Source of the DNA: Sarcomyxa edulis
Lineage: Eukaryota; Basidiomycota; Agaricomycetes; Agaricales; Mycenaceae
DNA length: 64,000 nt
Direction of reading: 5' to 3'
NCBI GenBank assembly: GCA_009761415.1
Contig: QUOL01000004.1
Coordinates: 2,356,001 to 2,420,000, forward strand
Position numbers and translations under genes: made by a program
Notes under the pieces: generated by a model
Database searches by the model: none
What the model saw: the letters and a program-made list of their open reading frames with translations, nothing else
What the model was told of the DNA's origin: nothing
Shown: in pieces, positions 1-11,694 of the stretch
How positions within the stretch are numbered: position 1 is the stretch's first letter
Layout of the letters: each line of letters starts with the position of its first letter

Positions 1-1664
1 TTCGACCCGGGTTCGTCATTCCAGAGACGAAATAAAATCTTCGTTTCTTCTATTGTCGTGCGAGTGAGTGGCCCAGTCTTGTTCTGTTTCTCGGCGATGC
101 TGCTCTTGTTCGTCTTCGTTGTTTCTCTCAACTTGAGACTAGACCTGTTTCAGTTCGTATCATGATCAGCTGTGTTGATCCTGTAACTATAACTATATTC
201 TGAATCGTTCTTCCTCTCCGTTGGTTGATATTGGCGCCAGTCTTGTGACTATAATATCTCGTTAGTTCAGGTCTTCAGACCTTGTACTCGAATGTATTCG
301 GGGTTCCTCTTCAATCGTAAAAGTGTAAAAGTAGCTTGTATGTATAGACGCCAAGTTGCCTAGAACTGATGTCTTGCATTAATGATCCAAGACACCGCTC
401 CCCACAATCCTGATCCTGATCCCCATCCAAATCTAATTCATACACATATTTATACTCGCATTCAAATGTATGGAGGGCGTTAACGACATTGCTGTCTGTT
501 TATTGCCGACTACCCCGCAATCCCACTTATTTCCCCACATAACCTTAGTTGAAACGCATCCCTGAGTTGAGCTTGGGAGGCGCCGTCCAGACTCCAGTCT
601 AAGAGGAGCCTGTCTCCATGTACGCATGGTACAATCAACCAAACTGCATACCGGGGGCAGCACTTATCTCATTTTTCTTACTGGCTAGCTGGCTCAACGT
701 CCTATGGGTTGATTGGTGTACCGACCCTGCATCAATATCCGTATTTATCCGTCGCCCAATCGCCATCGTCGTATGGTGATATTGAGATTCCACTCAAGAC
801 CAAGTACGCGTGGTGATATCGCCTCAATCCGCAACGTACATACCCATACATCTCCGAGGATTCCCGTGCCTTGCCTTTGAACGTGCCTCTAAGCTCGCGA
901 GACCACCCGTTACCGAGTCGTGTTGTATCGTATCGTAGCCTATCGTAGCATGGCTCGTAAAAAATCATATGCTTTGCTTTGCTTCGCTACACGTACACAA
1001 GTACCTCGGTACTGGTACTCCGTCCAAGATGGGTGGCGATAGATGTACTTGAGGTCGAATTAGTTGAAGATCATTTGAGTGGGGTCATCTGCCACCCAGT
1101 GGACAGCCCATTGAAACGCCATACCAGATCTCCATTCCGCGAAGGTTCACCGACCGGCCACAGCCAGACTGAGATTAGAGAATAGTATACTATACGCCAC
1201 CCCCGTACCCCAGTCTCCCCAGTCTCCCAGTGCCAGTCTCACCAGTACTTGATCCCGTTGATACTCTCCGAAGAATTGTCCCCTGGGTGTCCCCAGTATT
1301 TCCAAGGTATTTAGTGCTAAAAACGAACCTGCTGGCCGTCGGTCATCTGTGTGGCTTAGGTAATCCCGTGTGTATCTATTTCGGTCCGTAAAAAAGCAAA
1401 GGCACGGCTGAACTGTAGCCAGAAATTCAACTTTTCTCCTTTGCGACCACCACACCCCCGACATCCCAAGATCTCTCCAGGTCGTACCCGGTTGTAAGTC
1501 CAGCGGTTCTACATCGTTTTATCTTGCTTTTCACTGGACGACCGCCCTATTTACCCCCTTTCCCTTATCTTAGCTTACCCCCGGAGCTTACACCTGTCTT
1601 CGTAGGCCATCTTGCCAGCTTTTCAGCGGCTTTTTAGGCCAACTTCTCACCTATATTCCCCCTA
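1..1664. other. Intergenic region upstream of the DUF1752/DUF3295 gene
   Basis: No convincing coding region was seen. The open frames here are short, mutually overlapping and of odd composition. The first few hundred bases could be the 3' end or UTR of a gene outside the window, but nothing shows it. A short imperfect tandem of a TATCGTA-type unit lies near 925-950 and repeated CCAGTCT units near 1207-1245. The last 150 bases before the next start codon are pyrimidine-rich, as is usual for a fungal promoter and leader. Confidence 0.5.
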
Positions 1665-4600
1665 ATGATCACCTCGTTTCCATCCCCAGTGCTCGCCGTA
1701 ACAGTCGACGCTGTAAAGAAACTCGAGGGAGGGGATGCACTCACAAGCCTATGGACGCGTGAGTCATGACTTTACTCCTTGTTCGACCGCGGTATTAATT
1801 TCTTGGCAGTCTTTACAAAGTGTAAAGAGTCTCTACAAGACGGTCGGAGACTCGAGAATATTTCTTGGAGACTCTGGTACCGCGAAATGGCCTCCTCACA
1901 TCCCTATCGTCCCTTGACACCGGAATCTGCATCTTCGACTCTCTTCGACGAGAAGACAGACGCACCACATAACTCAACCGTCAATCTCATTGACAGTAAG
2001 CATTGGTATCAATAACTCCGCAATGCATTCCGTTAATTCCACTTTGTTGTCTCAAAATAGCCGCGCTCAAGCAGGAACACCACGAATCGCTCCTACCGGT
2101 GGCATTTCGTAGCTCGACAATGCCACACTCTCTATCCCCTCATGATCTCACTACGATCACCACCAGCACCGATACGACCATCCCGCGACCACCCCGTTCC
2201 TCTCCGGTAGGATCGCCCCAATACGGCGGCGGCTCCTCGAGCTTATTTGTAAAGCCAAACTTGAGTTGCTCTGTAGGTAAAATAATTTGTGATATAATTC
2301 CTCAACACGCCGTTCCCCTCGAGAAACCTCACCCATCATCATCATCTTCATCATCTGTACTACTACTACCATCGGGATCGGGATCTCTGAAGAAGGCGCG
2401 ATGTCCACTTCCCGCTCCAGACGCTTCCCGGCTTCAAACTATGAATCTCAACTCTTCCCTGCCTACTCCGGCAAATGAACTCAACTCCCTCATTCCGTCT
2501 CTCAACCTTCCCGACCCCGATCCCAATTCCAATCACGAAGCTGTACCATCACCATCAACACAAACTCATATCGAAGGCGACTCGACCACGATTACAACCT
2601 TCCCCCGCGTCATAGTAGTCAACCCGACTCCCAACCCAACGCCACATCCCACACCTCCAACGACGCCTACTTTACCCGTTTCATCGTCGACGTCTGCCGT
2701 GGTGGGCGTGGTCCCTTCACAACTTACGCTGTCACCTCTTGTACCTACTCCCAGAGCGCTACCCTCGAAACCTATCGATACCCACACCTTCACATCGAAC
2801 CTATCTCACGCTATCCCGTCTAATCTTACTGCTCCTACTAATATCAAACCATCCACCTCAACATCCATCTCATCTCCCTCCACTCTCCTTCCCGCACCCA
2901 AAATGACATCACCACCACCACCTACGGGTACACTCAAAACCAGCGAACACCTCTTCTTCCTCAAACAATCCCCCGATGGGGACTCGTCGCCCGAACGTGG
3001 CGGACGAAGAGGGTCAGGGTCAGTGGAAGGTAGCATCGATCACGCACATGGACACGGGGTTCCTGGTAGTAGTACTGGTTCCAGTCAAAGCCACGCGCGC
3101 ACCGACACCAACACCAATACCAGCATGCGATCGAGTGTCGAGTCGACTTCGAAGCGTTCGGCACGCGGTGCGGTGATGCCCACCACGACTGGGACGACGA
3201 CGACGACGACGTTGAGTAGGAAGGGTAAGGAACCTGTAAGACATCACCCGCACCCTCATGGCCCTGCGCATGTGAAGGCCGTACGGCCTTTGACGAAGGT
3301 GACTTCGATGGGTAAGATTGCTGGACATCCGCATCCGCATGGGCATCCTGTGAGGCCGGCGTTGATTCAGCGGAAGAGTACGTTGACGCCTGCGAAGGAG
3401 AGGGACAGGGAGAGGGGGGATAAGGACAGGGAAAGGTCGAAGGATGTGTCTCGAGAAAGGGAACGAACAAAAACCCGACCTACGTTCAACATAGGATCAG
3501 CTTCGTCTAACGGGTCTGGGTCCAAGAACTCGAATTCGAGGGATGGGCATTTCCCTCTTGCAGCTCCTCTGTCTCCACCTCCGGCACCACCAGCCCCAGT
3601 CTTACCGCCAGTCCTTGTCGCGCCACCACCGCCACCAGCAGGCCCCTCTCGTGTACCGCTAGCAGGACCAGTTGTAGGGGGGCTATCGAAGATGCTGAAA
3701 CCCCAACCTCTACCCCAGACGCAGAACATGGGTATGGGTATAGGCATGGATATGGGTATGGCCCCTATCCTTCCACCCTCGAAAGGTCCAACGAGACGTA
3801 TAGTCGTATCCACATCATCCGAAGACGATACGTATTCCGACGAAGATGAGGATGATGATTCGTGGGCTTCTGAATCGATGGAGAGTGAGACTCAGGCGCA
3901 GACTCAGAAGGACAAGTCCAAGAAACAAACTCAGAAACAGAAGGAGAAGGAAAGGGAATCAGAAGAGGCGAGGAAGAAACGCGAGGCTGAACAACAAGAA
4001 CAGAGGGAGAAGGATATGTTCGCCAAAGTCCCCAAACGATCCTATTCGAACCTCAACCGAACGAAATCGGGGCTTTTGAGCCAGTTGTTGAATCCGGATC
4101 CGACGATTTTCCCGGTCAATCATCCCTATAGGACGACGATGAGTTCGCAAGATATGACGAGGTTGCCGAGAGCGAGTACGATGATGAACGGGGTCGTTGG
4201 TGGACACGGACATGGACATGGGTATGGTCAGACGTCGCATGGGATGGGTAGTTGGACGCCTGGGGCTGGGTTGCAGACGAGCAAGAGTGCAGCTGCCCTA
4301 CCAGTCGCTGCTCAAGTCACCGTCGCTCAAATCCACGAACCGAATCATGAACCGCAGACCAAGGTCACTGGGATGACTTTGGTGAACGGAAGCGCGGCGG
4401 GGAGTGTAAGCGGGGGAGTAGGTGGAGGTGGAGGGTATCGACCCAAAGGACGTCCTCAGAACCAGGAGATGGAGGATGATAGTGATAGTGAGGAGGAGAA
4501 CCCGGAGGATTCGATACAGGTTTCGAAGAGTGTTGCTCAGCAGAAGTTGGCTGCTCTTGCGGGACGAAGAACGAGTACTGATCGGGGTGCTCCGAATGCC

Positions 4601-5128
4601 AATGCCACTGGCACTGGTGGTCCCCCACCTCGCACTCGACCGACGTTACGATCGAGCACGACATCCCCTCCTCCCCAGCGGCACCAAAATTACAATCCTA
4701 ACCATAATACGTCTCCTACACCCACACCTACCACCACGACAACGCCAATTCCTCTCGGACATCCGTACAACCTCCCGCCCCCTGCCGCCCCCTCGACACC
4801 ACGCACGACTCGACGACTCATGTTGCAAACGGAGATGTCGGAAAGTCTACGGCGGAATTTGTTGTGGGAGAGGCAGGTTAGTAAGATCAATGTGGGCGGG
4901 ACTCGACGGCAGCATAGCTCGACTGCGTTGAGTAATGGGTTGAGGCCCTTGACGGCGGTGCCTAGTATGGTGCAGTTGACGGCGAAGACGGATCATTCTC
5001 ATGAGGGGGGTGGGAGTGGTAGCGGGGCGGCGAACGCGAACGCGAACGGTGCAGCGGCAAACGTGAAGAAGCCTGCTGTAGCAAGAAATCGGAGCTGGGC
5101 AGACGACTATCATTATTCGGGATGGTAA
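1665..5128 (+). CDS. AreA GATA-like (DUF1752) and DUF3295 domain regulatory protein
   Basis: Likely a cytoplasmic or nuclear regulator of nutrient signalling; its biochemical role is not known. The model has three exons, 1665-1758, 1810-1995 and 2061-5128, with matching phases, giving 1115 aa. The N-terminal block (about residues 14-56) carries the DUF1752 core RLENISWRLWYREM, which only reads through once exons 1 and 2 are joined; that is why the start at 1665 was chosen. The middle is low-complexity Ser/Pro/Thr-rich sequence with acidic, basic and Gly/His-rich tracts. The C-terminal half looks like DUF3295: an NLNRTKSGLLSQLLNP block near residue 755, and near residue 1015 the hallmark TEMSESLRRNLLWERQ. 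DUF1752 also occurs at the N-terminus of AreA-type nitrogen regulators, but no GATA zinc finger is visible here, so this is not AreA itself. The domain assignment is firm; the nitrogen link is inference. Confidence 0.85.
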
Positions 5129-5889
5129 TTAACAAAAACTGACGAAGCCTCGTACCCACTTTTTTTCTCTTCTTTCTTTTTCTCTTCTCTTTTTCTTTGA
5201 AGATTCCTTGGACATATCATTGGGATGGGATTTCAACTCCCTACGGCGCATCAACCTTTCTTTTCCCCTCTCGCTCGCTATCTCTCTCTTCAACTCAAAT
5301 CATAATTGGCAAAAGCATTCTCATCCAAACGTCTATTGTATAATTCTTGTATCTCACTCATCCATCCATCCAAACCATATCATCCATCGCCCGCAATGAA
5401 GCATCCAACCTCTTGCATCTTCCATTCATCATTGCTTCCTCCGTATCTCTTTCCGCTCTTTCCCTGCTATGTACCACCAGTATATTAGCACTGCATAGTA
5501 TGTAAATAATTCCATTGTTTCATTCAAGTGGCCACGTATGCAAGTTCTCCGCAGCCGGCTTCAGGCCTGTCTGACTCGAAGTGACTTTGACGCTCGCCCG
5601 TCCACCACTGCATCCACGCCTGTTACCGTAATTTACAGATACGCCTGCCACAGAGTACTGCCGGCAACGTATGCTCTCGGCGAGAATTTCAGATTTTATT
5701 TTACTACTTGATATAAGCCGACGGGGCGGGTATTCGTCAGCACTTGGCTTGAGGAAAGAAGGGGAAAATATAAAAACACAGTTCCTCCTCTTTATATAGC
5801 TACACATCAGGTAGCTCCTTTTTTGCGTCGACGTCCTGACTCAGCCTGTGCTCAAATCTCAAGCGCCAAGTTGGCCATTCCTTACCGCA
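5129..5889. other. Intergenic region between the DUF3295 gene and the zinc-cluster factor
   Basis: Holds the 3' flank of the upstream gene, with pyrimidine-rich tracts at about 5160-5200, and the promoter of the downstream gene. No supported gene was seen. An open frame on the minus strand at 5520-5807 lacks any recognisable motif. Confidence 0.5.
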
Positions 5890-8800
5890 ATGTCGTCTGC
5901 CGAAGACGAGTACAACGACTCGGAACATCCTTCTGGTTCACGTCAAGACTCGAAAAAGAGGAGGATACAGAGAGCGTGTGACATTTGTAGGCGAAAGAAA
6001 AGTAATGTGCCTTCCTCGCATTAGTCCGCTTTCCGCTATACTCACCGTATTCTTATTTATCCAACTTCTAGTTCGATGTAAGCTGCTCCAGGGACTCTAA
6101 ATAAATGAGTGGCATGTAAATTAATTCAACTTCACCGTTGTTTGGATTATGGTCATCAGGTGATGGCGGCTCAATGCCCGGGAACCGTTGCTCCAATTGC
6201 GTTGCTTATGGATTCGATTGTACCTACCTGGAGGCTGCAAAGGTGCGTTATTCATCTAGACTTGGTGGTCGTGCGTCCTGACGTTGTCGAGGGGCCGCAG
6301 AAACGAGGACCTCCGAAAGGGTGTGTCCCAATGTGATCGGAATTGTGCGGCACTTACTTACTGGTAAGCTCTAGGTACGTGGAGAGTCTCGAGAATAGGG
6401 TGGAGAAGATGCAAAAGCTTCTGAGTCGGGTACGCTTGCTTGCCTTCCATCGAAATCTCGAGTTTGAATGTCTCACTTTTGCGAATAGCTGTTGCCCGAC
6501 GTCGATCTCGACAAGGAACTCCTCAATAATGCTGAACATGATAACTGGAATATAGACCTCCCTTCGTCTTCTCATATACCTGTGCGCCCACCATTCCCAT
6601 CTCTTGAAGGACCCAACCTGCATACGCTCGGGACCCGGACCCCGTCAGACATCGTGACTACAGTACTCCGATCGGTGGGGAATCCTCCCGCGCCATGCAA
6701 CGACGAAGATGATGACTTCGCACATATTGCTCTCGCTGATAATATGGAGCAACTCACAATGGACAACACCCACAATCGATTTTTCGGGAAATCAAGTGGC
6801 GCTATGTTAGTCCAGACTGCCCTCGATCTTAAACACGAGTTTCATGGATCATACGGATCCAAACAAACGATTTTTGGCTCGAGAAGACCTGAGTTTTGGG
6901 TATCCCGACCTGTTAGCATTTTTCTCTACTTTCATTGACTAGTAACATACTGATTCCCGTAGCCTTGGGAAGTCAACTTTGCCATACAACCTTCACCAAA
7001 TTATGCCTTCCCGCCCGAAGATCTCATCGCAGATCTGACAGACTTGTATTTTGACAACTACAATTGCTTCCTACCACTCCTCCATCGTCCAACATTCACT
7101 AGGTCAGTATCAGAAGGTTTGCATCATCGCAATGACATGTTCGCGGCGACGGTTCTCCTGGTATGCGCTGTCGGGTCCCGCTATTCCGAGGATCCTCGCG
7201 TATTCCTTGACGATACCAATACACCGCATTCCTGTGGTTGGAAATGGTTCGATCAGGTTCAAGTCGTTCGCAAGTCATTGCTGGCACCTCCTTCACTGTA
7301 CGATCTACAATTCTATTGTGTGCGTCTTTCCACAAGTTCTTCGTAACATCAAAACGTCTTCATATAGTCTATAATAGCTTTCTGTACAATTTTTGCATGG
7401 ATCGTCTGCACCACAAGCTTGCTGGACGATGATTGGCATAGGCGTTCGACTAGCTCAAGACGTCGGGGCTCATCGTCGTAAGTTGCATACTCACAAGCCG
7501 ACCGCTGAAGATGAGCTGTGGAAACGCGCCTTCTGGTAAATCACCGCAGAATCATCTGTATATCATCCCTTACTAACGATTGTCCCTTGAACAGGGTTCT
7601 TGTCACGATGGATCGATCCGTCAGTGCTGCTCTCGGTCGACCGTGTGCCATCTGGGATGAAGAGTACGTGGAAACAGTATCATCATTCTGATCATTGTCT
7701 TATTACTTGCTAGTTTCGACCAAGATCTACCTATCGAATGTGATGACGAGTACTGGGATCACCCAGACCCAGAGCAGGCATTCAAACAGCCTCCAAATAA
7801 GCCATCTCTCGTCTCTTATTTCGTATGCTCACTTCGCCTCAACCAAGTCCTTGCGTTTTCATTGCGTACCATAGTATGCATTTTTCTATTCGGTTGGTCT
7901 TCGTTCGTTCTTATCTTACAGTTACATTTGCTTAGTACTCTATCAACAAATCCAAAATCCTCCTCGGTTTCGTTGGGCCGAAATGGGAGCAGCACATTGT
8001 CGCTGAGCTGGACTCTACACTCAACAAATGGGTTGACTCGATACCGGATCATCGTAAGCACTGAGTCACACCTAAATTGATTCTTGACTTGTAGCTTACT
8101 CCTTCTCAAGTCCGCTGGGATCCGACCCGAGAAGACCCAATATTCTTCGCCCAATCTGTCTCGCTCTACAGCAGTTACTACCATCTCCAGATCTTGATCC
8201 ATCGACCTTTCATTCCCTCGCCAAAAAGACCATCCCCACTATCCTTCCCTTCCCTTGCGATATGCACCAACGCTGCCAGATCATGTAGTCACATCGTCGA
8301 TATACAAAGACGGAGGTTTGCCAGTATCATTCCGCATGTGCAGGTGAGTTTCCATATACATACAACATGCTCTCGCCCACCACATTGAACATTCGGACAT
8401 CGAGGTTCAGATGGCCGTGTTCACCGCGGGAATCGTGCTTTTACTCAATATATGGGGAGGAAAACGGTCTGGATTATCTGCTGATCCAGTGAAGGAGATG
8501 GCTGACGTACATAAATGTATGGAGGTCCTTAGAGTGTGCGAAGGGCGGTGAGTAGCAAGTCTCGTGGTTATTGGAAAGGTGCTTGAGCTGACTGACTGAC
8601 TAACGAACAGGTGGCCTTCTGCAGGCCGTTTGTGGTGACTAAACATAATTTCCTTTGGATCACGGCTTCTGCGTACTGAGCACAATATCGTCTTTAGGGA
8701 TATCTTGTACGAACTGGCCCACGTCGGCGAACTTCCTCTACCGCAAAGAAGTCCTGTGCCTACGAATAAACGGGAAAGGAATTCCGACAGCCCCATTTCT

Positions 8801-9603
8801 ATAGGATCCATCGACGCGACTTCGGAATCCAGTTTTCCCGATACTCCTCGTAACATCGCAGGCTCACGACGGGTCAGTACCAAGGAGCCTTTGAGTCATA
8901 CACCGATGCGGCAACATCAGCCACAATCCCCACCTGCGCAACGCGATCAGTATGTCTTACCCATCTACAGCGACGAACTAGGTCGGCTGCCATTGCACGG
9001 CCAAGTCAATTTCTCGGCGACTCAAGCTCTTACAGCACACGACTATTGGGGTACCCCTACTACTGGGCATCAACATCCACAGCATCTCATGTCGGACGAC
9101 GGACGTCAGCAGCATCAGCATCAGCATCTACAAGACGACTCTCCAAGCCAAATGAGTACAATGACTTCTATCTATCCTATGGACACCGTATTCTATGATC
9201 ACCTCGCCGATTACTCTTCACCGTTTACTTCTACGTCGATAGCACCGCCTAATCCCCCGCAGTATGGAAATGCGGGTGGAGTGTCGATGCACGGGTTTAC
9301 GGGTGAGATGGATCCTCGTCCGCTGCAGCAGCACCCACAACAACCGGCATCCCAGATACCGAATTCACAAGCGATGATAGACGAGAATATGATAGCGATG
9401 TGGTCTAGTGCTCCTACCGGCTTTGAGTGCGTTTTTTTTGCCTATCTTCTCGCTTCGCTTGAAATCTTCTAACGGCTCCGGTGTCATTGTTTAGGCTGGA
9501 TGATTGGGGCACGTACCTCACTAATGTCAGTGAGCTGACGCACATTATGCATACTGGAAATACAGCAGATTCCGCAGGCCCATCGGAGGAGCATCATCTT
9601 TAA
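5890..9603 (+). CDS. Zn(II)2Cys6 transcription factor with fungal-specific TF domain
   Basis: A nuclear DNA-binding regulator; its target pathway cannot be told from the sequence. About 16 exons encode roughly 930 aa. The Gal4-type zinc cluster lies at about residues 30-62: CDIC, RRKKIRCD, then CSNC and CTY give the six cysteines and the conserved basic loop. It is split over three exons (5890-6001, a 6-nt microexon 6072-6077, and 6160-6242). A leucine-containing linker with heptad character follows (exon 6375-6429, YVESLENRVEKMQKLLSR), probably a short dimerising coiled coil. The middle homology region (fungal_trans) follows, with SAPQACWTMIGIGVRLAQDV, VGAHRR, DELWKRAFW and a GRPCAIWDEDFDQDLPIECDDEYW block at about 400-450. 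The C-terminus is Gln/His/Pro-rich, typical of activation regions. The final exon starts near 9495 and ends in EEHHL-stop. Family assignment is secure; small exon borders may shift. Confidence 0.88.
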
Positions 9604-10101
9604 CAGATATCCATTACCATTTCTTAATAGAGGTTTTTTCGTTCGATCTATTCCCCTTGTCGTTATATCGGACGTTGTATACGTACCTTTACCATAGCAT
9701 CGCTATCAGACACCTTAGATGTACTTGATACTACGTGTATACACGCAACACGTGCAAACCTCAACTCATCACCGACGCATCGCTGCTGTGGCGTAACATT
9801 GGAGAGCTTGTGATACTCGGCATCTTATCTCGAATCCTTGTGATTTTGCGTACATACAAGGTTTGAAATTGGTTTGAAATTGGTCCGCGTAGGCGACGCC
9901 TTTGAATGATAACATAGCTAAATAAATTTCGCGTAAATGGGTATAAATCCCAGATTCCAGACTCTCTCTAGCCATTTGTTCTCGTACATCCTAGTCCGTA
10001 TTAATCGGTCCGAGTTTGATCTGGTTTGATCCTGGTATTCGAGTCGACTTTGTTGAGATCACTGGGCCTACGACGCGTACCATGACGGCAGCATCGTCAC
10101 A
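9604..10101. other. Convergent intergenic region
   Basis: The 3' ends of the zinc-cluster gene (+) and the PrpF-family gene (-) face each other here. No gene or RNA was seen. A short direct repeat of TTGAAATTGG lies near 9865-9885. Confidence 0.5.
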
Positions 10102-11358
10102 TCACCACCACACAACGCCTTTCATCAATCTCCTGCCCGTCCTAATAACTCTTGCACTTTTGACAGTCCCATCCGGGGAAACATCCGCGCCTACGTCGAC
10201 AATCCCACCAGGATGCTTGATCCTGACCAAACCTTCATAATTCTTACGACCAACTCCCCCTCGAGCACGGGAACGCGTCATGATTTCCCAAGCCAGCGTG
10301 TCCTGAATACCAGCGGCGACTCCGAGACATAGACCGACGGTCATTGGGACTGCCTTGTGGAGAACGCCCATTGACAGTGCGTGGACGATGATGTCAACGT
10401 CGTGGTCTTCTGGGGAAGGATGACCAAGTATCGCTATTTTAGGCTGTGCCTGTGCGGAAGTATCGAGATTCATTCGCCCTGCTCCGACTTGGCGAATGAG
10501 CTCTAGGACTTGGCTGAGGATGATGATGTCTGGTGAATCTGAAGAGGGAGACGCCAGGTATTCGTCTAGGGGAAAGAGCTCCCTCAGATTTTCTGCGGAT
10601 ACGAAGACGGTAGGATTGGTAGCGTCAACACAAGATAGTCTGATTGGGCGTTCAGGTTGACCATGTACGGAGGGAAGCACAAGTGATTCGACCGGAGACC
10701 CAGTGGGAAGAAGTTTACCTGTACGAGCTCCACTAGGGTCGATAAACTGTAACATGATTCTAGAGGCATCCCCAGGAACACCTGCGACAGATGCTTCTGG
10801 TAGATCGAGAAGAGGAATCTTGGTGTTAGATATGGGGAATGTGGTATCGATAATTTTCTGGGTGTTTGTATTGAATGATCGGATAGTCGCGTGTGTACCA
10901 GCGACCGGTAGGGGTTTGCAAAGCCCCTCGTCGACGGCGAATACGCCGATGACGCTAGAAAGATTTCCGCAATTCCCAGAGTAGTCTATAGTGGAGTCGC
11001 GAATACCAACTTGAACGAAGGTGTATTCGACTTGGATTCCATTCTTTCTTTGGTCTGGAGTAGGAGATCCAACTACGCAGATCTTGGAGAGACTCGATAC
11101 TCCGCCTCCCATTCCATTGAGTTGTCTGCCGTGTACGGGGTCGGGAGAGCCCATTATTCCCAGAAATATTCGATCCCATTCTGAGCGGTCTGCTGGAAGA
11201 TCCGAACGGTTCAAAAAGATGCCCTTGGATGTTCCTCCACGCAAGAAAGTTGCTGGAATTGGATTAGAAGGAGTGTTGTGATCAGGGGAGATGCCACGAA
11301 GTTTAGAACGATTTCTTATAGTACTGAACGCCGAGCGGAGAGATCTCGGCAAGGTCAT
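10102..11358 (-). CDS. PrpF-family isomerase (2-methylaconitate / 4-oxalomesaconate type)
   Basis: PrpF proteins move the double bond of unsaturated tricarboxylates such as 2-methylaconitate (methylcitrate route of propionate breakdown) or 4-oxalomesaconate; the substrate cannot be chosen from sequence. The 418-aa frame is a single exon. It has the family blocks PATFLRGGTSKGIF near the N-terminus, then GSPDPVHGRQLNGMGGG, SSLSKICVVG and DYSGNCGNLSSVIGVFA (with the cysteine usually taken as catalytic). The frame is open upstream to 11532, but only from a GTG, and that stretch lies in the promoter shared with the divergent kinase. The first ATG is at 11358. It gives MTLPRSLRSAFSTIRNRSKL, rich in Arg and Ser and lacking acidic residues, which looks like a mitochondrial presequence. 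That location fits propionate metabolism but is inference. Confidence 0.85.
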   Translation of the reverse strand: MTLPRSLRSAFSTIRNRSKLRGISPDHNTPSNPIPATFLRGGTSKGIFLNRSDLPADRSEWDRIFLGIMGSPDPVHGRQLNGMGGGVSSLSKICVVGSPTPDQRKNGIQVEYTFVQVGIRDSTIDYSGNCGNLSSVIGVFAVDEGLCKPLPVAGTHATIRSFNTNTQKIIDTTFPISNTKIPLLDLPEASVAGVPGDASRIMLQFIDPSGARTGKLLPTGSPVESLVLPSVHGQPERPIRLSCVDATNPTVFVSAENLRELFPLDEYLASPSSDSPDIIILSQVLELIRQVGAGRMNLDTSAQAQPKIAILGHPSPEDHDVDIIVHALSMGVLHKAVPMTVGLCLGVAAGIQDTLAWEIMTRSRARGGVGRKNYEGLVRIKHPGGIVDVGADVSPDGTVKSARVIRTGRRLMKGVVWW

Positions 11359-11514
11359 CGTCAAGATACTATTCCATAAGCTTTCTGGGAGAATTTCTTG
11401 TTCCACCTGAGTGATGCAGTCTAGAATTAGCGCAGGTCGAGTTAGTACAAATGGACGTTGTGGTGTGGACTCGTGGAGGGTCTTGGGAGGGTCTAAGTGA
11501 CTGGTGCCGCCGGC

Positions 11515-11541
11515 GCGTGAGTCACGCGTCACGCGTCACTC
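11515..11541. promoter_or_regulatory. Clustered TGAGTCA and ACGCGT motifs in a divergent promoter
   Basis: The 336-bp space between the start codons at 11358 (-) and 11695 (+) contains TGAGTCA (11518-11524), a Gcn4/AP-1-type core, overlapping the first of two ACGCGT boxes (11524-11529 and 11531-11536). ACGCGT is the MluI cell-cycle box bound by MBF-type factors in other fungi. The cluster sits about 160 bp from each start codon. The motifs are seen directly; their function is inference. Confidence 0.35.
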
Positions 11542-11694
11542 AAATACAGGGGCTCGGCGGTATGTTGAACCAGTGACTTTGGGTCTCGCCATCTTTCTGC
11601 CAGATCCTATGTAACGTCGGGAGACTAGCCCCACCCCCACTGGCATAAAAAAACACTTCAAGGCGGGCGGGTTAATGCATTTCTATCTCTCACC

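Noticed and set aside
2157..4890. Many long antisense and shifted open frames under the DUF3295 gene
   Set aside because: They mirror the low-complexity, GC-rich codons of the real gene and have no motifs or splice logic.
11359..11532. N-terminal extension of the PrpF protein to 11532
   Set aside because: It begins with GTG, runs through the shared promoter, and the first ATG at 11358 gives a presequence-like start.
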